Positions 16,793 through 29,297 of a stretch of DNA of 64,000 nucleotides are shown here, one piece after another. The first letter of the stretch is position 1; each line of letters opens with the position of its first letter. The translations under genes were made by a program, and so were the position numbers. Below the pieces are notes generated by a model. It saw only the letters and a program-made list of their open reading frames with translations. It had not been told where the DNA came from and did not search any database. The DNA is from Streptomyces chartreusis NRRL 3882 (lineage in GTDB: Bacteria > Actinomycetota > Actinomycetes > Streptomycetales > Streptomycetaceae), in the NCBI RefSeq assembly GCF_900236475.1, contig NZ_LT963352.1, positions 2,852,001 through 2,916,000 of the forward strand. Reading direction: 5' to 3'.

Positions 16793-17986
16793 ATGGCCGT
16801 TCGACTCCCCCGCCCCCGCCGTTTCGACGTCTGCGTCGCGCTGGGCGGTCTGCTCGGCGGGCTGCTGCTGTGGGGCGTCGGCCTTGCCACCCGTCCACAC
16901 ACCGAGGTGTACGTACTCCTGCCGGGGCGCTGGCCGCTTCTGCTGCCGCTCGTCGTCATGGCGGGCTGTGAGCTGCTGCGCCGCATCGCCCCCCGCACCG
17001 CGCTGCTGATCGGCACGCCCGCGATCATCCTGGACACCGTCACCCAGGGCAACCTGGTCACGATCCTGATGTACACCGACCTCATGTACGCGGCCGTCCT
17101 GTACGGGCCGCCCGCCTCGGCCCACCGCATCCCGCGTATCACCGGGCTGCTCTCCGTGGCCGGAGCCGTGGTGCCGTTCGCGCTCTGGCGCGAGCCCGAG
17201 GCGCTGCTGATCGGCGTGGTCACCGGCCTGGTCGCCTTCGGGCCCGCGTCCACCGGCCTGATCGTCCGCAACCACCGCGAGGCCGCCGAAGCGGCCCGCT
17301 TGCGCGCCGAACAGACCGCGCTGCTCGCCGAGATGGACCGCACCCAGGCGGTGACCGCCGAACGCGCGCGGATGGCCCGCGAACTGCACGACATGGTCGC
17401 CAACCACCTGTCGGCGATCGCCATCCACTCCACCGCGGCCCTCTCCCTCGACGACCCGAAAACCTCTCAGGAGGCGCTGGGGGTCATCCGCGAGAACAGC
17501 GTGGAGGGGCTCGCGGAGATGCGGCGGCTCATCGGGATCCTCCGGGACTCCAGCGGCGACGTCGAACCCGTCACCGCACCCACCCTCGACGGACTCGGCG
17601 CCCTGGTCGACAACGCGCGCACCAACGGCCTCGACATCACGCTCGACGCCGCCCACGACGCGGTCCCCGCGCCCGTCGAACTCGCCGCCTACCGCATCGT
17701 CCAGGAGTCCCTCACCAACGCCCTCAAGCACGCCGGCCCCGGCCGGGTCACCGTGTCCCTCGCCCAGCTCGACGGCCTGCTGACCATCGCGGTGACCAGC
17801 CCCTACGGCGACCGGGACGGGCCGGGCGCCCCCGGCTCGGGCGCCGGGCTGGTCGGCATGCGGGAACGCGCCGCGCTACTGGACGGCACGTTCGAGGCCG
17901 GCCCGGAGGACTCGCCGGACGGCAAGATCTGGGCCGTACGCGCCGCCCTGCCCGTCCACGACACCGTCGAAGGAGAAGCCGAATGA
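16793..17986 (+). CDS. chiS: Two-component sensor kinase ChiS
   Basis: 397 aa. Four or more membrane helices in residues 1-165, then a HisKA_3 dimerisation helix with ARELHDMVANHLS (phospho-acceptor His) and a HATPase domain with QESLTNALKHAG (N box) and GAGLVGMRERAALL (G box). This is a NarL-type kinase. It overlaps the response-regulator gene by 4 nt (ATGA), and a chitinase follows. The order matches chiS-chiR-chiC of S. coelicolor, where the pair controls the chitinase. The start is ATG 16793; an upstream in-frame ATG at 16730 lies in non-coding-like sequence. Confidence 0.85.
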   Translation: MAVRLPRPRRFDVCVALGGLLGGLLLWGVGLATRPHTEVYVLLPGRWPLLLPLVVMAGCELLRRIAPRTALLIGTPAIILDTVTQGNLVTILMYTDLMYAAVLYGPPASAHRIPRITGLLSVAGAVVPFALWREPEALLIGVVTGLVAFGPASTGLIVRNHREAAEAARLRAEQTALLAEMDRTQAVTAERARMARELHDMVANHLSAIAIHSTAALSLDDPKTSQEALGVIRENSVEGLAEMRRLIGILRDSSGDVEPVTAPTLDGLGALVDNARTNGLDITLDAAHDAVPAPVELAAYRIVQESLTNALKHAGPGRVTVSLAQLDGLLTIAVTSPYGDRDGPGAPGSGAGLVGMRERAALLDGTFEAGPEDSPDGKIWAVRAALPVHDTVEGEAE

Positions 17987-18624
17987 TCCGCGTCCTGGTC
18001 GCCGAGGACCAGTCGGCCGTCCGTGCCGGCCTGGTCCTCATCCTGCGCAGCGCACCCGACATGGAGGTGGTCGGCGAGGCGGCGGACGGCGAACAGGCGG
18101 TGGCGCTGGCCCGTGAGCTGCGGCCGGACCTGGTGCTGATGGACGTTCAGATGCCGCGACTGGACGGGGTGTCGGCGACCCGGCAGGTCGTGGCGGAACG
18201 GCTCGCCGACGTGCTGGTGCTGACCACCTTCGACCTGGACGAGTACGTGTTCGGGGCGCTGCGGGCGGGCGCGTCCGGCTTCCTGCTCAAGAACACCGAG
18301 GCGAAGGACCTGCTGGAGGCCGTACGGACGGTCGCACGCGGGGAGGGCCTGATCGCCCCGGCGGTCACCCGGCGGCTGATCGCGGAGTTCGCGGCGAAGC
18401 CGACCCGGGAGCCCGCGGCCGACCCCGCCGTCCTCGACCGGCTGACCCGGCGCGAGCGCGAGGTGCTGTCCTGCCTCGGCGAGGGCCTGTCCAACGCGGG
18501 CATCGCCGAGCGCCTCGACATGGCCGAGGCGACCGTGAAGACCCATGTCAGCCGCCTGCTGGCAAAGCTGGAGCTGCGCAGCCGGGTGCAAGCGGCAGTG
18601 CTCGCACAGGAGTTGAGGGTCTGA
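17983..18624 (+). CDS. chiR: Two-component response regulator ChiR
   Basis: 213 aa: receiver domain with the acidic pair EDQ near the N-terminus, phospho-acceptor Asp in LVLMDVQMPRLDG (about residue 54) and Lys in FLLKNTE, followed by a LuxR-type helix-turn-helix (LTRREREVLSCLGEGLSNAG). Translation is coupled to chiS. It probably activates the neighbouring chitinase by binding the direct repeats at its promoter. Confidence 0.88.
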   Translation: MIRVLVAEDQSAVRAGLVLILRSAPDMEVVGEAADGEQAVALARELRPDLVLMDVQMPRLDGVSATRQVVAERLADVLVLTTFDLDEYVFGALRAGASGFLLKNTEAKDLLEAVRTVARGEGLIAPAVTRRLIAEFAAKPTREPAADPAVLDRLTRREREVLSCLGEGLSNAGIAERLDMAEATVKTHVSRLLAKLELRSRVQAAVLAQELRV

Positions 18625-18674
18625 CCCGCAGGGGTCAGGGACCTGACCCGGCCGCAGATCGCTACAGGTCACGG

Positions 18675-18716
18675 TGGTCCAGACCTATTGACCGGTGGTC
18701 CAGACCTTTCTATTCT
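18675..18716 (+). promoter_or_regulatory. Chitinase promoter with paired 12-bp direct repeats
   Basis: TGGTCCAGACCT occurs twice, at 18675-18686 and 18696-18707 (21-bp period). Between and around them lies TTGACC (18688-18693), 17 bp, then TATTCT (18711-18716), a good sigma-HrdB-type promoter. The same 12-bp repeats overlapping the -35 region are the known control element of Streptomyces chitinase genes (chitin induction, glucose repression). Confidence 0.85.
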
Positions 18717-18781
18717 CACCGCACCATGAGTGGGCGTGAGGCTCAGTCACGCCCCCCACAACTCCATCGAGGAGGCGCAGC

Positions 18782-20602
<1,821 letters not shown>

Positions 20603-20616
20603 AACAGTTCGGCGAG

Positions 20617-21063
20617 TTACGCCACGTTGACGCGCTGACCGGGCGGGGCTGCCTCAAGCCACGCGAGGAAACCGGTCAGCGCGTCTTCGCTCATCGCGAG
20701 TTCGAGACGCGTGCCCCGGTGCAGGCAGGCCAGGATCACATGGTCGGAGAGCAGCGCCAGCTCCTCCTCGCCCTCCGGGACCCGGCGGCCGACCACCTCG
20801 ATCGCGGAACGCTCCAGGATCCGGCGCGGACGCGGCGAGTACGAGAAGACGCGGTACCACTCGACGCGGTCGCCGTTGTACCGGGCCACCCCGTAGGCCC
20901 AGCCCTTGCCGTTCGAGTCACCCTGCTCCGGGGCGTCCCAGCGCAGGCTGGCGTCGAAGGTGCCGCCCGAGCGCTGGATGAGCCGGCGGCGCAGGCCGAA
21001 GACGAACAGGCCCACCACCACGAGGGCCACCACGATTCCGCACACAGTCAGAGCGAGGACCAT
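20617..21063 (-). CDS. DUF2550 membrane-anchored protein
   Basis: 148 aa: one N-terminal membrane helix (LALTVCGIVVALVVVGLFVFGL), then a basic stop and a soluble domain with a conserved RWDAPEQ and YSPRPRRILERS. DUF2550 proteins stand next to atpC in many actinobacteria. Start at ATG 21063 rather than GTG 21069, because AGGAGG is then 9 nt away. The atp terminator lies between it and atpC, so it is expressed separately. It is convergent with chiC (14 nt between stops). Confidence 0.8.
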   Translation of the reverse strand: MVLALTVCGIVVALVVVGLFVFGLRRRLIQRSGGTFDASLRWDAPEQGDSNGKGWAYGVARYNGDRVEWYRVFSYSPRPRRILERSAIEVVGRRVPEGEEELALLSDHVILACLHRGTRLELAMSEDALTGFLAWLEAAPPGQRVNVA

Positions 21064-21120
21064 CGACACCGACCTCCTCGTCTCCTAGGTAACGGAACGT
21101 AAAAATCACCCACATCCGCC

Positions 21121-21167
21121 TCAGCCGCGGCTGGGTCCGGATCTCTCCGGTACCCAGCCGCGGCTGA
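21121..21167 (-). terminator. atp operon terminator
   Basis: 16-bp perfect stem TCAGCCGCGGCTGGGT (21121-21136) with its complement at 21152-21167. The loop itself folds (CCGGA/TCCGG). It lies 26 nt after the atpC stop and ends the minus-strand atp operon. Confidence 0.9.
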
Positions 21168-21193
21168 GTGACGTCATCACACGACGGGCAGGG

Positions 21194-21571
21194 TCAGCGC
21201 GCCGCCGTGGCCGTACGCAGACGGACGTCCGCGCGGCGCTGGGCCTCCGCGTCGTCCTCCGCCTTCGCACGCTCCAGCTCCTGCTCCGCGCGCTGGACAT
21301 CGATCTCGTCCGACAGCTCCGCGATTTCGGCCAGCAGCGAGAGCTTGTCGTCCGCGAACGAGATGAAACCGCCGTGGACCGCGGCGACGACCGTCCCGCC
21401 ATCGCTCGTGCGGATGGTCACCGGGCCCGACTCCAGCACACCGAGCAGCGGCTGGTGACCGGGCATGACGCCGATGTCGCCGGACGTGGTGCGCGCGACG
21501 ACCAGGGTGGCCTGGCCGGACCAGACCTCACGGTCGGCCGCGACCAGCGCGACGTGCAGCTCAGCAGCCAA
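21194..21571 (-). CDS. atpC: F1 ATP synthase epsilon subunit
   Basis: 125 aa: N-terminal beta-sandwich (VWSGQATLVVARTTSGDIGVMPGHQPLLG) and C-terminal two-helix domain (VQRAEQELERAKAEDDAEAQ). Part of the central stalk that couples rotation and inhibits ATP hydrolysis. Last gene of the operon, 130 bp after atpD. Confidence 0.95.
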   Translation of the reverse strand: MAAELHVALVAADREVWSGQATLVVARTTSGDIGVMPGHQPLLGVLESGPVTIRTSDGGTVVAAVHGGFISFADDKLSLLAEIAELSDEIDVQRAEQELERAKAEDDAEAQRRADVRLRTATAAR

Positions 21572-21701
21572 GGGTGGCTCCTCGGGTCACCACCCGGCGG
21601 GAGTGCCGGGTGTTGGTTACAAGTCTAGTAGGCGTGACAGAGGGGGCGGGACGCGCCCGCCCCCTCCGGCGTGAGCACGAGGCTCACATCGAGCGCGAGG
21701 C

Positions 21702-23138
<1,437 letters not shown>

Positions 23139-24056
23139 TTATCGGTCACTCCCCGCGGTCGCGTCGGCCAGGGCACTGGCGCCACCGACGATCTCGCTGA
23201 TTTCCTGGGTGATTTCGGCCTGGCGGGCCTGGTTGGCAAGCCGGGTGAGCGTCTCGATGAGCTCTCCGGCGTTGTCGGTGGCCGACTTCATCGCGCGCCG
23301 CGTGGCGGCGTGCTTGGAGGCGGCCGACTGGAGCAGCGCGTTGTAGATCCGGCTCTCCACATAGCGCGGCAGCAGGGCGTCCAGGACGTCCTCCGCCGAG
23401 GGCTCGAAGTCGAACAGCGGGAGGATCTCGCCCTTGGGCTTCGCCTCCGCCGCCACCTCGTCGAGGCTGAGCGGCAGCAGCCGCGCCTCGATCGCCGTCT
23501 GCGTCATCATCGACACGAACTCGGTGTAGACGATGTGGAGCTCGTCCACGCCGCCCTCGGCCGTCTCGGTCTCGATCGCCTCGATCAGCGGGGCCGCGAC
23601 CCTCTTGGCGTCCGCGTACGACGGGTCGTCGGTGAAGCCCGTGAACGACTCCGCGATCTTGCGCTCGCGGAAGTTGTAGTGGGCGACACCACGGCGGCCG
23701 ACGATGTAGCTGACGACCTCCTTGCCCTCGGCCTCAAGCTTCTCCGTGAGCCTCTCCGCGGCCTTGATGGCGTTGGAGTTGAAGGCACCGGCCAGCCCGC
23801 GGTCGCTCGTGAGGAGCAGGACCGCGGCACGGGTCGGGTTCTCCGGCTCGGTCGTCAGCGGGTGCTTGGTGTTCGATCCGGTGGCGACCGCCGTGACCGC
23901 CCGGGTGAGCTCGGTCGCGTACGGCGTGGACGCCGCCACCTTGCGCTGCGCCTTGACGACGCGCGAGGCGGCGATCATCTCCATCGCCTTCGTGATCTTC
24001 TTGGTCGCGGAGACGGATCGGATGCGACGCTTGTAGACCCGGAGCTGGGCTCCCAT
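23139..24056 (-). CDS. atpG: F1 ATP synthase gamma subunit
   Basis: 305 aa. The N-terminal helix ([20 protein letters not shown]) and the C-terminal helix ([19 protein letters not shown]) are the two strands of the rotor coiled coil, with a Rossmann-like middle. Forms the central shaft. Lies between atpA and atpD in the standard order; 20 nt separate it from atpA. Confidence 0.96.
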   Translation of the reverse strand: MGAQLRVYKRRIRSVSATKKITKAMEMIAASRVVKAQRKVAASTPYATELTRAVTAVATGSNTKHPLTTEPENPTRAAVLLLTSDRGLAGAFNSNAIKAAERLTEKLEAEGKEVVSYIVGRRGVAHYNFRERKIAESFTGFTDDPSYADAKRVAAPLIEAIETETAEGGVDELHIVYTEFVSMMTQTAIEARLLPLSLDEVAAEAKPKGEILPLFDFEPSAEDVLDALLPRYVESRIYNALLQSAASKHAATRRAMKSATDNAGELIETLTRLANQARQAEITQEISEIVGGASALADATAGSDR

Positions 24057-24076
24057 GAGTCAGGTCCCTTCCGTCG

Positions 24077-25666
24077 TCACTTGCCGGCAGCCGGGGCGTC
24101 CTCGCCGAGCAGCTTGCCGTCGGAGGTCTCGAACTGCTTCTTGAACTCCGCGATGGCGTCGGCCATGGCCTGGAGGGTGTCGTCCGACATCTTCCCGCCC
24201 TCGCGGATGGAGGTCAGCAGGCCCTGCTCCTTGCGGTGCAGGTACTCCAGCAGCTCCTTCTCGAAGCGGCGGATGTCGGCGACCGGGACCTCGTCCATCT
24301 TGCCGGTGGTGCCGGCCCAGATGGAGACGACCTGGTCCTCGGTGGCCATCGGCTGGTACTGCGGCTGCTTCAGCAGCTCGACCATGCGCTGACCACGCTC
24401 CAGCTGCGCCTTGGACGCGGCGTCCAGGTCGGAACCGAAGGCGGCGAACGCCTCCAGCTCACGGAACTGGGCGAGGTCCACACGCAGTCGGCCGGAGACC
24501 TGGCGGATCGCCTTGTGCTGGGCGGAACCACCGACTCGGGAGACCGAGATACCGACGTTCAGCGCGGGACGCTGACCGGCGTTGAACAGGTCCGACTCCA
24601 GGAAGCACTGGCCGTCGGTGATGGAGATGACGTTGGTCGGGATGAACGCCGAGACGTCGTTGGCCTTGGTCTCGACGATCGGCAGACCGGTCATCGAGCC
24701 GGCACCCATGTCGTCGGAGAGCTTCGCGCAGCGCTCCAGCAGCCGGGAGTGCAGGTAGAAGACGTCACCCGGGTAGGCCTCACGGCCCGGCGGGCGGCGC
24801 AGCAGCAGCGACACGGCGCGGTAGGCGTCGGCCTGCTTCGACAGGTCGTCGAAGATGATCAGGACGTGCTTGCCCTGGTACATCCAGTGCTGGCCGATGG
24901 CCGAACCGGTGTACGGCGCCAGGTACTTGAAGCCGGCCGGGTCGGACGCCGGAGCGGCGACGATGGTCGTGTACTCCAGCGCGCCGGCCTCCTCCAGAGC
25001 GCCGCGCACGCCGGCGATGGTGGAGCCCTTCTGGCCGATGGCGACGTAGATGCAGCGGACCTGCTTGTTCGGGTCGCCCGAGCGCCAGTTGTCGCGCTGG
25101 TTGATGATCGTGTCGACGGCCAGGGCGGTCTTGCCGGTCTGGCGGTCACCGATGATCAGCTGACGCTGGCCACGGCCGATCGGGGTCATGGTGTCGACGG
25201 CCTTGTAGCCCGTCTCCATCGGCTCGTGCACCGACTTGCGGACCATGACGCCAGGAGCCTGAAGCTCCAGGGCGCGACGGCTGTCGGTCTCGATCTCGCC
25301 GAGGCCGTCGATCGGGTTGCCGAGGGGGTCCACCACGCGGCCGAGGTAGCCCTCGCCGACCGCGACGGACAGGACCTCGCCGGTACGGCTGACCGGCTGC
25401 CCCTCCTCGACGCCGCTGAACTCGCCGAGGACGATGGCACCGATCTCGCGCTCCTCGAGGTTGAGGGCGAGGCCGAGGGTGCCGTCCTCGAACTTCAGCA
25501 GCTCGTTGGCCATGGTCGAGGGCAGGCCCTCGACCTTCGCGATGCCGTCGCCGGCAAAGGTGACCGTACCGACCTCCTCGCGCGAGGCCGCGTCCGGCTT
25601 GTACGCCTGGACGAAGTTCTCCAGCGCGTCCCGGATCTCCTCCGGCCGGATCGTGAGCTCCGCCAT
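24077..25666 (-). CDS. atpA: F1 ATP synthase alpha subunit
   Basis: 529 aa. P-loop [10 protein letters not shown] and the family signature [17 protein letters not shown] are intact. Non-catalytic nucleotide-binding subunit of the hexamer. A strong RNA hairpin lies in the 124-bp gap upstream of its start (25713-25729). Confidence 0.97.
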   Translation of the reverse strand: MAELTIRPEEIRDALENFVQAYKPDAASREEVGTVTFAGDGIAKVEGLPSTMANELLKFEDGTLGLALNLEEREIGAIVLGEFSGVEEGQPVSRTGEVLSVAVGEGYLGRVVDPLGNPIDGLGEIETDSRRALELQAPGVMVRKSVHEPMETGYKAVDTMTPIGRGQRQLIIGDRQTGKTALAVDTIINQRDNWRSGDPNKQVRCIYVAIGQKGSTIAGVRGALEEAGALEYTTIVAAPASDPAGFKYLAPYTGSAIGQHWMYQGKHVLIIFDDLSKQADAYRAVSLLLRRPPGREAYPGDVFYLHSRLLERCAKLSDDMGAGSMTGLPIVETKANDVSAFIPTNVISITDGQCFLESDLFNAGQRPALNVGISVSRVGGSAQHKAIRQVSGRLRVDLAQFRELEAFAAFGSDLDAASKAQLERGQRMVELLKQPQYQPMATEDQVVSIWAGTTGKMDEVPVADIRRFEKELLEYLHRKEQGLLTSIREGGKMSDDTLQAMADAIAEFKKQFETSDGKLLGEDAPAAGK

Positions 25667-25712
25667 CTGGGTTCCCTGCTCTCCTTGTTGGGCCCGAAGT
25701 TTCTTAGGGGGT

Positions 25713-25729
25713 CTGGGGGCGACCCCCAG
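25713..25729 (-). promoter_or_regulatory. Intra-operon RNA hairpin before atpA
   Basis: CTGGGGG (25713-25719), loop CGA, CCCCCAG (25723-25729), in the atpH-atpA gap about 50 nt before the atpA start. It may be a processing or stability element that adjusts subunit ratios; the sequence alone does not decide. Confidence 0.45.
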
Positions 25730-25790
25730 GATTCTTCTGCACGGCCCAACCAGGGCCGTCGTAAGTACGTAATGCCTATTGAGTTGCTGC

Positions 25791-26606
25791 TCAGCTCGTG
25801 AGCCGGCGGCCGGCGTCCTCGATGCGGTCCGCGAGGGAGCCGTTGATGACCTCGTCGCCGACCTGCACCCGCATTCCGCCGAGGACCTCGGGGTCCACGT
25901 CCAGGTTGAGGTGCATCTTGCGGCCGTAGAGCTTCGCGAGGGCGGCGCCCAGGCGCTGCTTCTGCACGTCGCTCAGCGGTACCGCCGAGGTGACGACGGC
26001 GACCATGCGGTCCCGGCGCTCGGCGGCGAGCTTGGACAGGGACTCCAGTCCCGACTCCAGGCTACGTCCCCGCGGCGCCGCCACAAGGCGCGTCACCAGA
26101 CGCTCGGTGGCCGCCTGTGCCCTGCCGCCGAGCAGGCTGCGCAGCAGCTCGCTCTTGGCCGGGGTGGTGGCCTTGCGGTCGGTCAGCGCGGCGCGCAGCT
26201 CGGTGCTGCCGGAGACGATCCGGCCGAACCGGAACAGCTCGTCCTCGACGTCGTCGAGCTTGCCCGCCTTCTGCGCGGCGGTGAGGTCGGCGGTGCTGGC
26301 CAGCTCCTCCAGGGCGTCCACCAGGTCGCGCGACTGCGACCAGCGGGAGCGCACCATTCCGGCGACCAGGTCGGCGGCCGGGCCGCTGACCTGGGTGCCG
26401 AGCAGGCGCTGGGCCAGTTCGGCCTTGGCCTCACCGGCCTGCGCCGGGTCGGTGAGGACCCGACGCAGCGACACCTCGCGGTCGAGCAGCGCGGTGACGG
26501 CGGCCAGTTCGTCGGCGAGCGCGCCGGCGTCCACGGACGTGGAGTCCGTCAGCGCGTCGAGACGCTCTCGTGCGGCTGCCAGGGCCTCGCGGCTCGCTCC
26601 GTTCAT
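25791..26606 (-). CDS. atpH: F1 ATP synthase delta subunit
   Basis: 271 aa, longer than the ~177 aa of E. coli but usual for Streptomyces. N-terminal helical domain that binds alpha, and C-terminal part with [22 protein letters not shown], the family signature. It links F1 to the peripheral stalk. Its ATG overlaps the atpF stop by 4 nt. Confidence 0.93.
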   Translation of the reverse strand: MNGASREALAAARERLDALTDSTSVDAGALADELAAVTALLDREVSLRRVLTDPAQAGEAKAELAQRLLGTQVSGPAADLVAGMVRSRWSQSRDLVDALEELASTADLTAAQKAGKLDDVEDELFRFGRIVSGSTELRAALTDRKATTPAKSELLRSLLGGRAQAATERLVTRLVAAPRGRSLESGLESLSKLAAERRDRMVAVVTSAVPLSDVQKQRLGAALAKLYGRKMHLNLDVDPEVLGGMRVQVGDEVINGSLADRIEDAGRRLTS

Positions 26607-27151
26607 CGGCCGGCCTCGGCCTTCTCCTCGAGGTCGTCGAGGAACCGGTCGATCACGCGGCTCTGGCGGGCGTGGTCCTCGAGGGACTCGCCGACGAGCT
26701 TGCCGGCCAGGTCGGTGGCGAGCTTGCCGACGTCCTGGCGGAGCGCGGACGCGGCGGCCTTGCGGTCGGCCTCGATCTGGGCGTGACCGGCGGCGACGAT
26801 CTCCTCGCGCTGCCGCTGGCCCTCGGCCCGCATCTCGGCGATGAGGGCGGCACCCTGCTCCTGCGCCTCCTGGCGCAGACGCGCGGCCTCGTGCCGGGCC
26901 TCGGCGAGCTGTGCCTTGTACTGCTCAAGGACGCTCTGGGCCTCGACCTTCATGGTCTCGGCCTCTTCGATACCGCCTTCGATCGCCGCGCGGCGCTCCT
27001 CCAGAACCTTGTTGATGTTCGGAAGCAGCTTCTTCCAGAAGAAGAAGAACACGATGGCGAAGGCGATGGTGCCGACGAGCAGCTCGGGGCCCGGAGGAAC
27101 GAGCGGGTTCTGCTCTTCCTCGGCCGCCAGCTGCACCAGGTTGGCGATCAC
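26603..27151 (-). CDS. atpF: Fo ATP synthase b subunit
   Basis: 182 aa: one membrane helix near residue 30-48 (LVGTIAFAIVFFFFWKKLLP) and a long charged coiled coil to the C-terminus. Forms the peripheral stalk. Overlaps atpH by 4 nt and is 39 nt after atpE. Confidence 0.95.
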   Translation of the reverse strand: MIANLVQLAAEEEQNPLVPPGPELLVGTIAFAIVFFFFWKKLLPNINKVLEERRAAIEGGIEEAETMKVEAQSVLEQYKAQLAEARHEAARLRQEAQEQGAALIAEMRAEGQRQREEIVAAGHAQIEADRKAAASALRQDVGKLATDLAGKLVGESLEDHARQSRVIDRFLDDLEEKAEAGR

Positions 27152-27190
27152 ATCAGTGCCTTTCGTCGAAACGTGTCGGTGAGCAGGAAA

Positions 27191-27505
<315 letters not shown>

Positions 27506-28321
27506 TCAGTGGTGCTCGGCGAGAGCGCCCTGGATGTACGTGCAGGCGAGGAGTACGAAGACGTACGCCTGGACGGCCTGCACGAAAAGCTCGAAACCGA
27601 TCATGGCGATGGTCATCACGAACGAGACACCGGCCGCCGGGATCATCCAGCTGTTCAGGAGGTACCAGGAGGCGACCGTGAACATGACCAGCATCAGGTG
27701 GCCGGCGAACATGTTGGCGAACAGTCGCACCGCGTGCGTGAACGGCCGGACGAGCAGGTTCGAGAAGAACTCGATGACCATCACGAGCGGCAGCACCGGG
27801 CCGAGCGTCTTGTCGTAGCCGGTGATGTTCTTGAAGAACCCGACGAAGCCGTGCCGCTTGAAGGTCAGCGAGACCCACGTGACGTAGACGACCGCGGCGA
27901 GTACCGCCGGGAACGCGATGATCGACGAGACCGGGAACTGCGCCAGCGGGATCACGGACCAGATGTTCATGATCCAGATGAAGAAGAACAGCGAGACCAT
28001 CAGGGGGACGTACTTCTCGCCCTCCTTCTTTCCGAGGGTCTCGTAGACGATGCCGCGGCGGACGAAGTCGTAGCCGGCTTCACCGACCATCTGCAGCTTG
28101 CCCGGCACCACCTTGGCCTTGCCGAAGGCCGCGTAGAAGAAGCCGATGACGAGGATGGTGGTGATGATCGCGAGCAGCATCACCTTGTTGAACTCGAACC
28201 CTCCAACCGTGGCAATCGGCTTGAAGAGGAACGAGTGCAGGCCCGGTGCCGGAAAACCACACCCGTCGGACATGATCCGACAGCTCCAGTCAAAGGCGAG
28301 CTGGGTCTGGTCAGCACTCAC
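27506..28321 (-). CDS. atpB: Fo ATP synthase a subunit
   Basis: 271 aa from GTG 28321 (GGAG ends 6 nt upstream; the frame extends 12 codons further, including an adjacent GTG). Five to six helices; the essential Arg is in LLVRPFTHAVRLFANMFAGH. Forms the proton half-channels against the c ring. Confidence 0.93.
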   Translation of the reverse strand: MSADQTQLAFDWSCRIMSDGCGFPAPGLHSFLFKPIATVGGFEFNKVMLLAIITTILVIGFFYAAFGKAKVVPGKLQMVGEAGYDFVRRGIVYETLGKKEGEKYVPLMVSLFFFIWIMNIWSVIPLAQFPVSSIIAFPAVLAAVVYVTWVSLTFKRHGFVGFFKNITGYDKTLGPVLPLVMVIEFFSNLLVRPFTHAVRLFANMFAGHLMLVMFTVASWYLLNSWMIPAAGVSFVMTIAMIGFELFVQAVQAYVFVLLACTYIQGALAEHH

Positions 28322-28546
28322 CACGGGCTCCTTCGGCGTGACGCATGGGTACGGCAACCTCGTTGTGTCGGCGCGGCGCGCAGCCGCGGGTCGGCACCGG
28401 ACTGGTGTTACGGATGTGAGGGCGGCTGGGGGGCATCGAGCCTCGCGTTCGAGCAGGCGTCAGCTCAGATGCCCGCGCCCGCGATGCCGCAGTTGGCACC
28501 GGACGATAGCAGGAGTTCCCAATGCTCTTTATCGCGCCCCTACTCG

Positions 28547-28984
28547 TCACGACGACGACCCGGTCTTCTCGGGCTTCTCGCTCTTCTCGGAGTCCGGGTC
28601 GATGTAGAAGATCTTGGCCTTCATGTGCGCACGAGCCTGCGCGGCCATCCACACGACGGTCGCGACGACGAGCCCGACGGCGAACGTCTTCGCGTTGAAG
28701 AACGAGGTGTCCTTGAAGAGGGCGACGAAAATCAGGAGCAGCAGCAACTGGGCCGTGTAGAGCATCAGCCCCATGGCCTGGAACAACTGCGGGAGCGTTT
28801 TTGCCGTCCGCTGGAGGACGTACAGACCGATCCCCATGAAGAGGATCGCCAGGGCTGTGCCGACGGCGGCTCCGAGGGCCCCCTTGCCTCCGGCCACCAC
28901 GCCGCTGACGGCGACGGCGACCACACCGGCAGCCGCTGCGGGCACAGCGCACTGCAGAAGGTTCCGGGCGTCATTGGACGGCAT
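28547..28984 (-). CDS. atpI: ATP synthase accessory protein I
   Basis: 145 aa with four hydrophobic segments and a short acidic/basic tail (DPDSEKSEKPEKTGSSS). First gene of the operon, followed by a 225-bp gap before atpB. AtpI proteins assist c-ring assembly. Preceded by the operon promoter and a Rex-type site. Confidence 0.85.
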   Translation of the reverse strand: MPSNDARNLLQCAVPAAAAGVVAVAVSGVVAGGKGALGAAVGTALAILFMGIGLYVLQRTAKTLPQLFQAMGLMLYTAQLLLLLIFVALFKDTSFFNAKTFAVGLVVATVVWMAAQARAHMKAKIFYIDPDSEKSEKPEKTGSSS

Positions 28985-29109
28985 GGCGGCAACTCCGCTT
29001 TCGCAGGGGGCAGGGGTGTCGTCATGGACGAGCGTAGTCCCGGGCTGAGTGGAGACCTCACACCAATGGACCGTCGCACTGCGGTCCTTCGGCTCTATCC
29101 GGGGGTTCT

Positions 29110-29153
29110 CGTGAACCGTATCACAAACTATTTGATGCAGTCTTTACCTGAAG
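29110..29153 (-). promoter_or_regulatory. atp operon promoter with Rex operator (ROP)
   Basis: On the minus strand CTTCAG (29148-29153), 17 bp, TAGTTT (29125-29130) is a promoter candidate. It runs directly into TGTGATACGGTTCACG (29110-29125), which matches the Streptomyces Rex consensus TGTGA-N6-TCACA in both half-sites except the last base. Rex is an NADH-sensing repressor known to control atpIBEFHAGDC in S. coelicolor. The rest of the 313-bp gap (28985-29297) shows nothing else I can support. Confidence 0.75.
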
Positions 29154-29297
29154 GTGTGCGGGCTGTCACACATGAGAGTGAAGCCGCGCGTCTGTGCAGG
29201 AACAGCGCCGACTTGTCTGGTATTGGGCGCTTCGCACCCCCATCGCAACCCCACGACTTGGCAATGCTCTAGTCAGATTCTTACCTTGTCCCGGTTC

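Noticed and set aside
16062..16898. 278-aa version of the membrane protein
   Set aside because: The N-terminal 86 residues are Arg/Pro-rich without codon signal and overlap the chiS start; GTG 16640 has a strong ribosome site.
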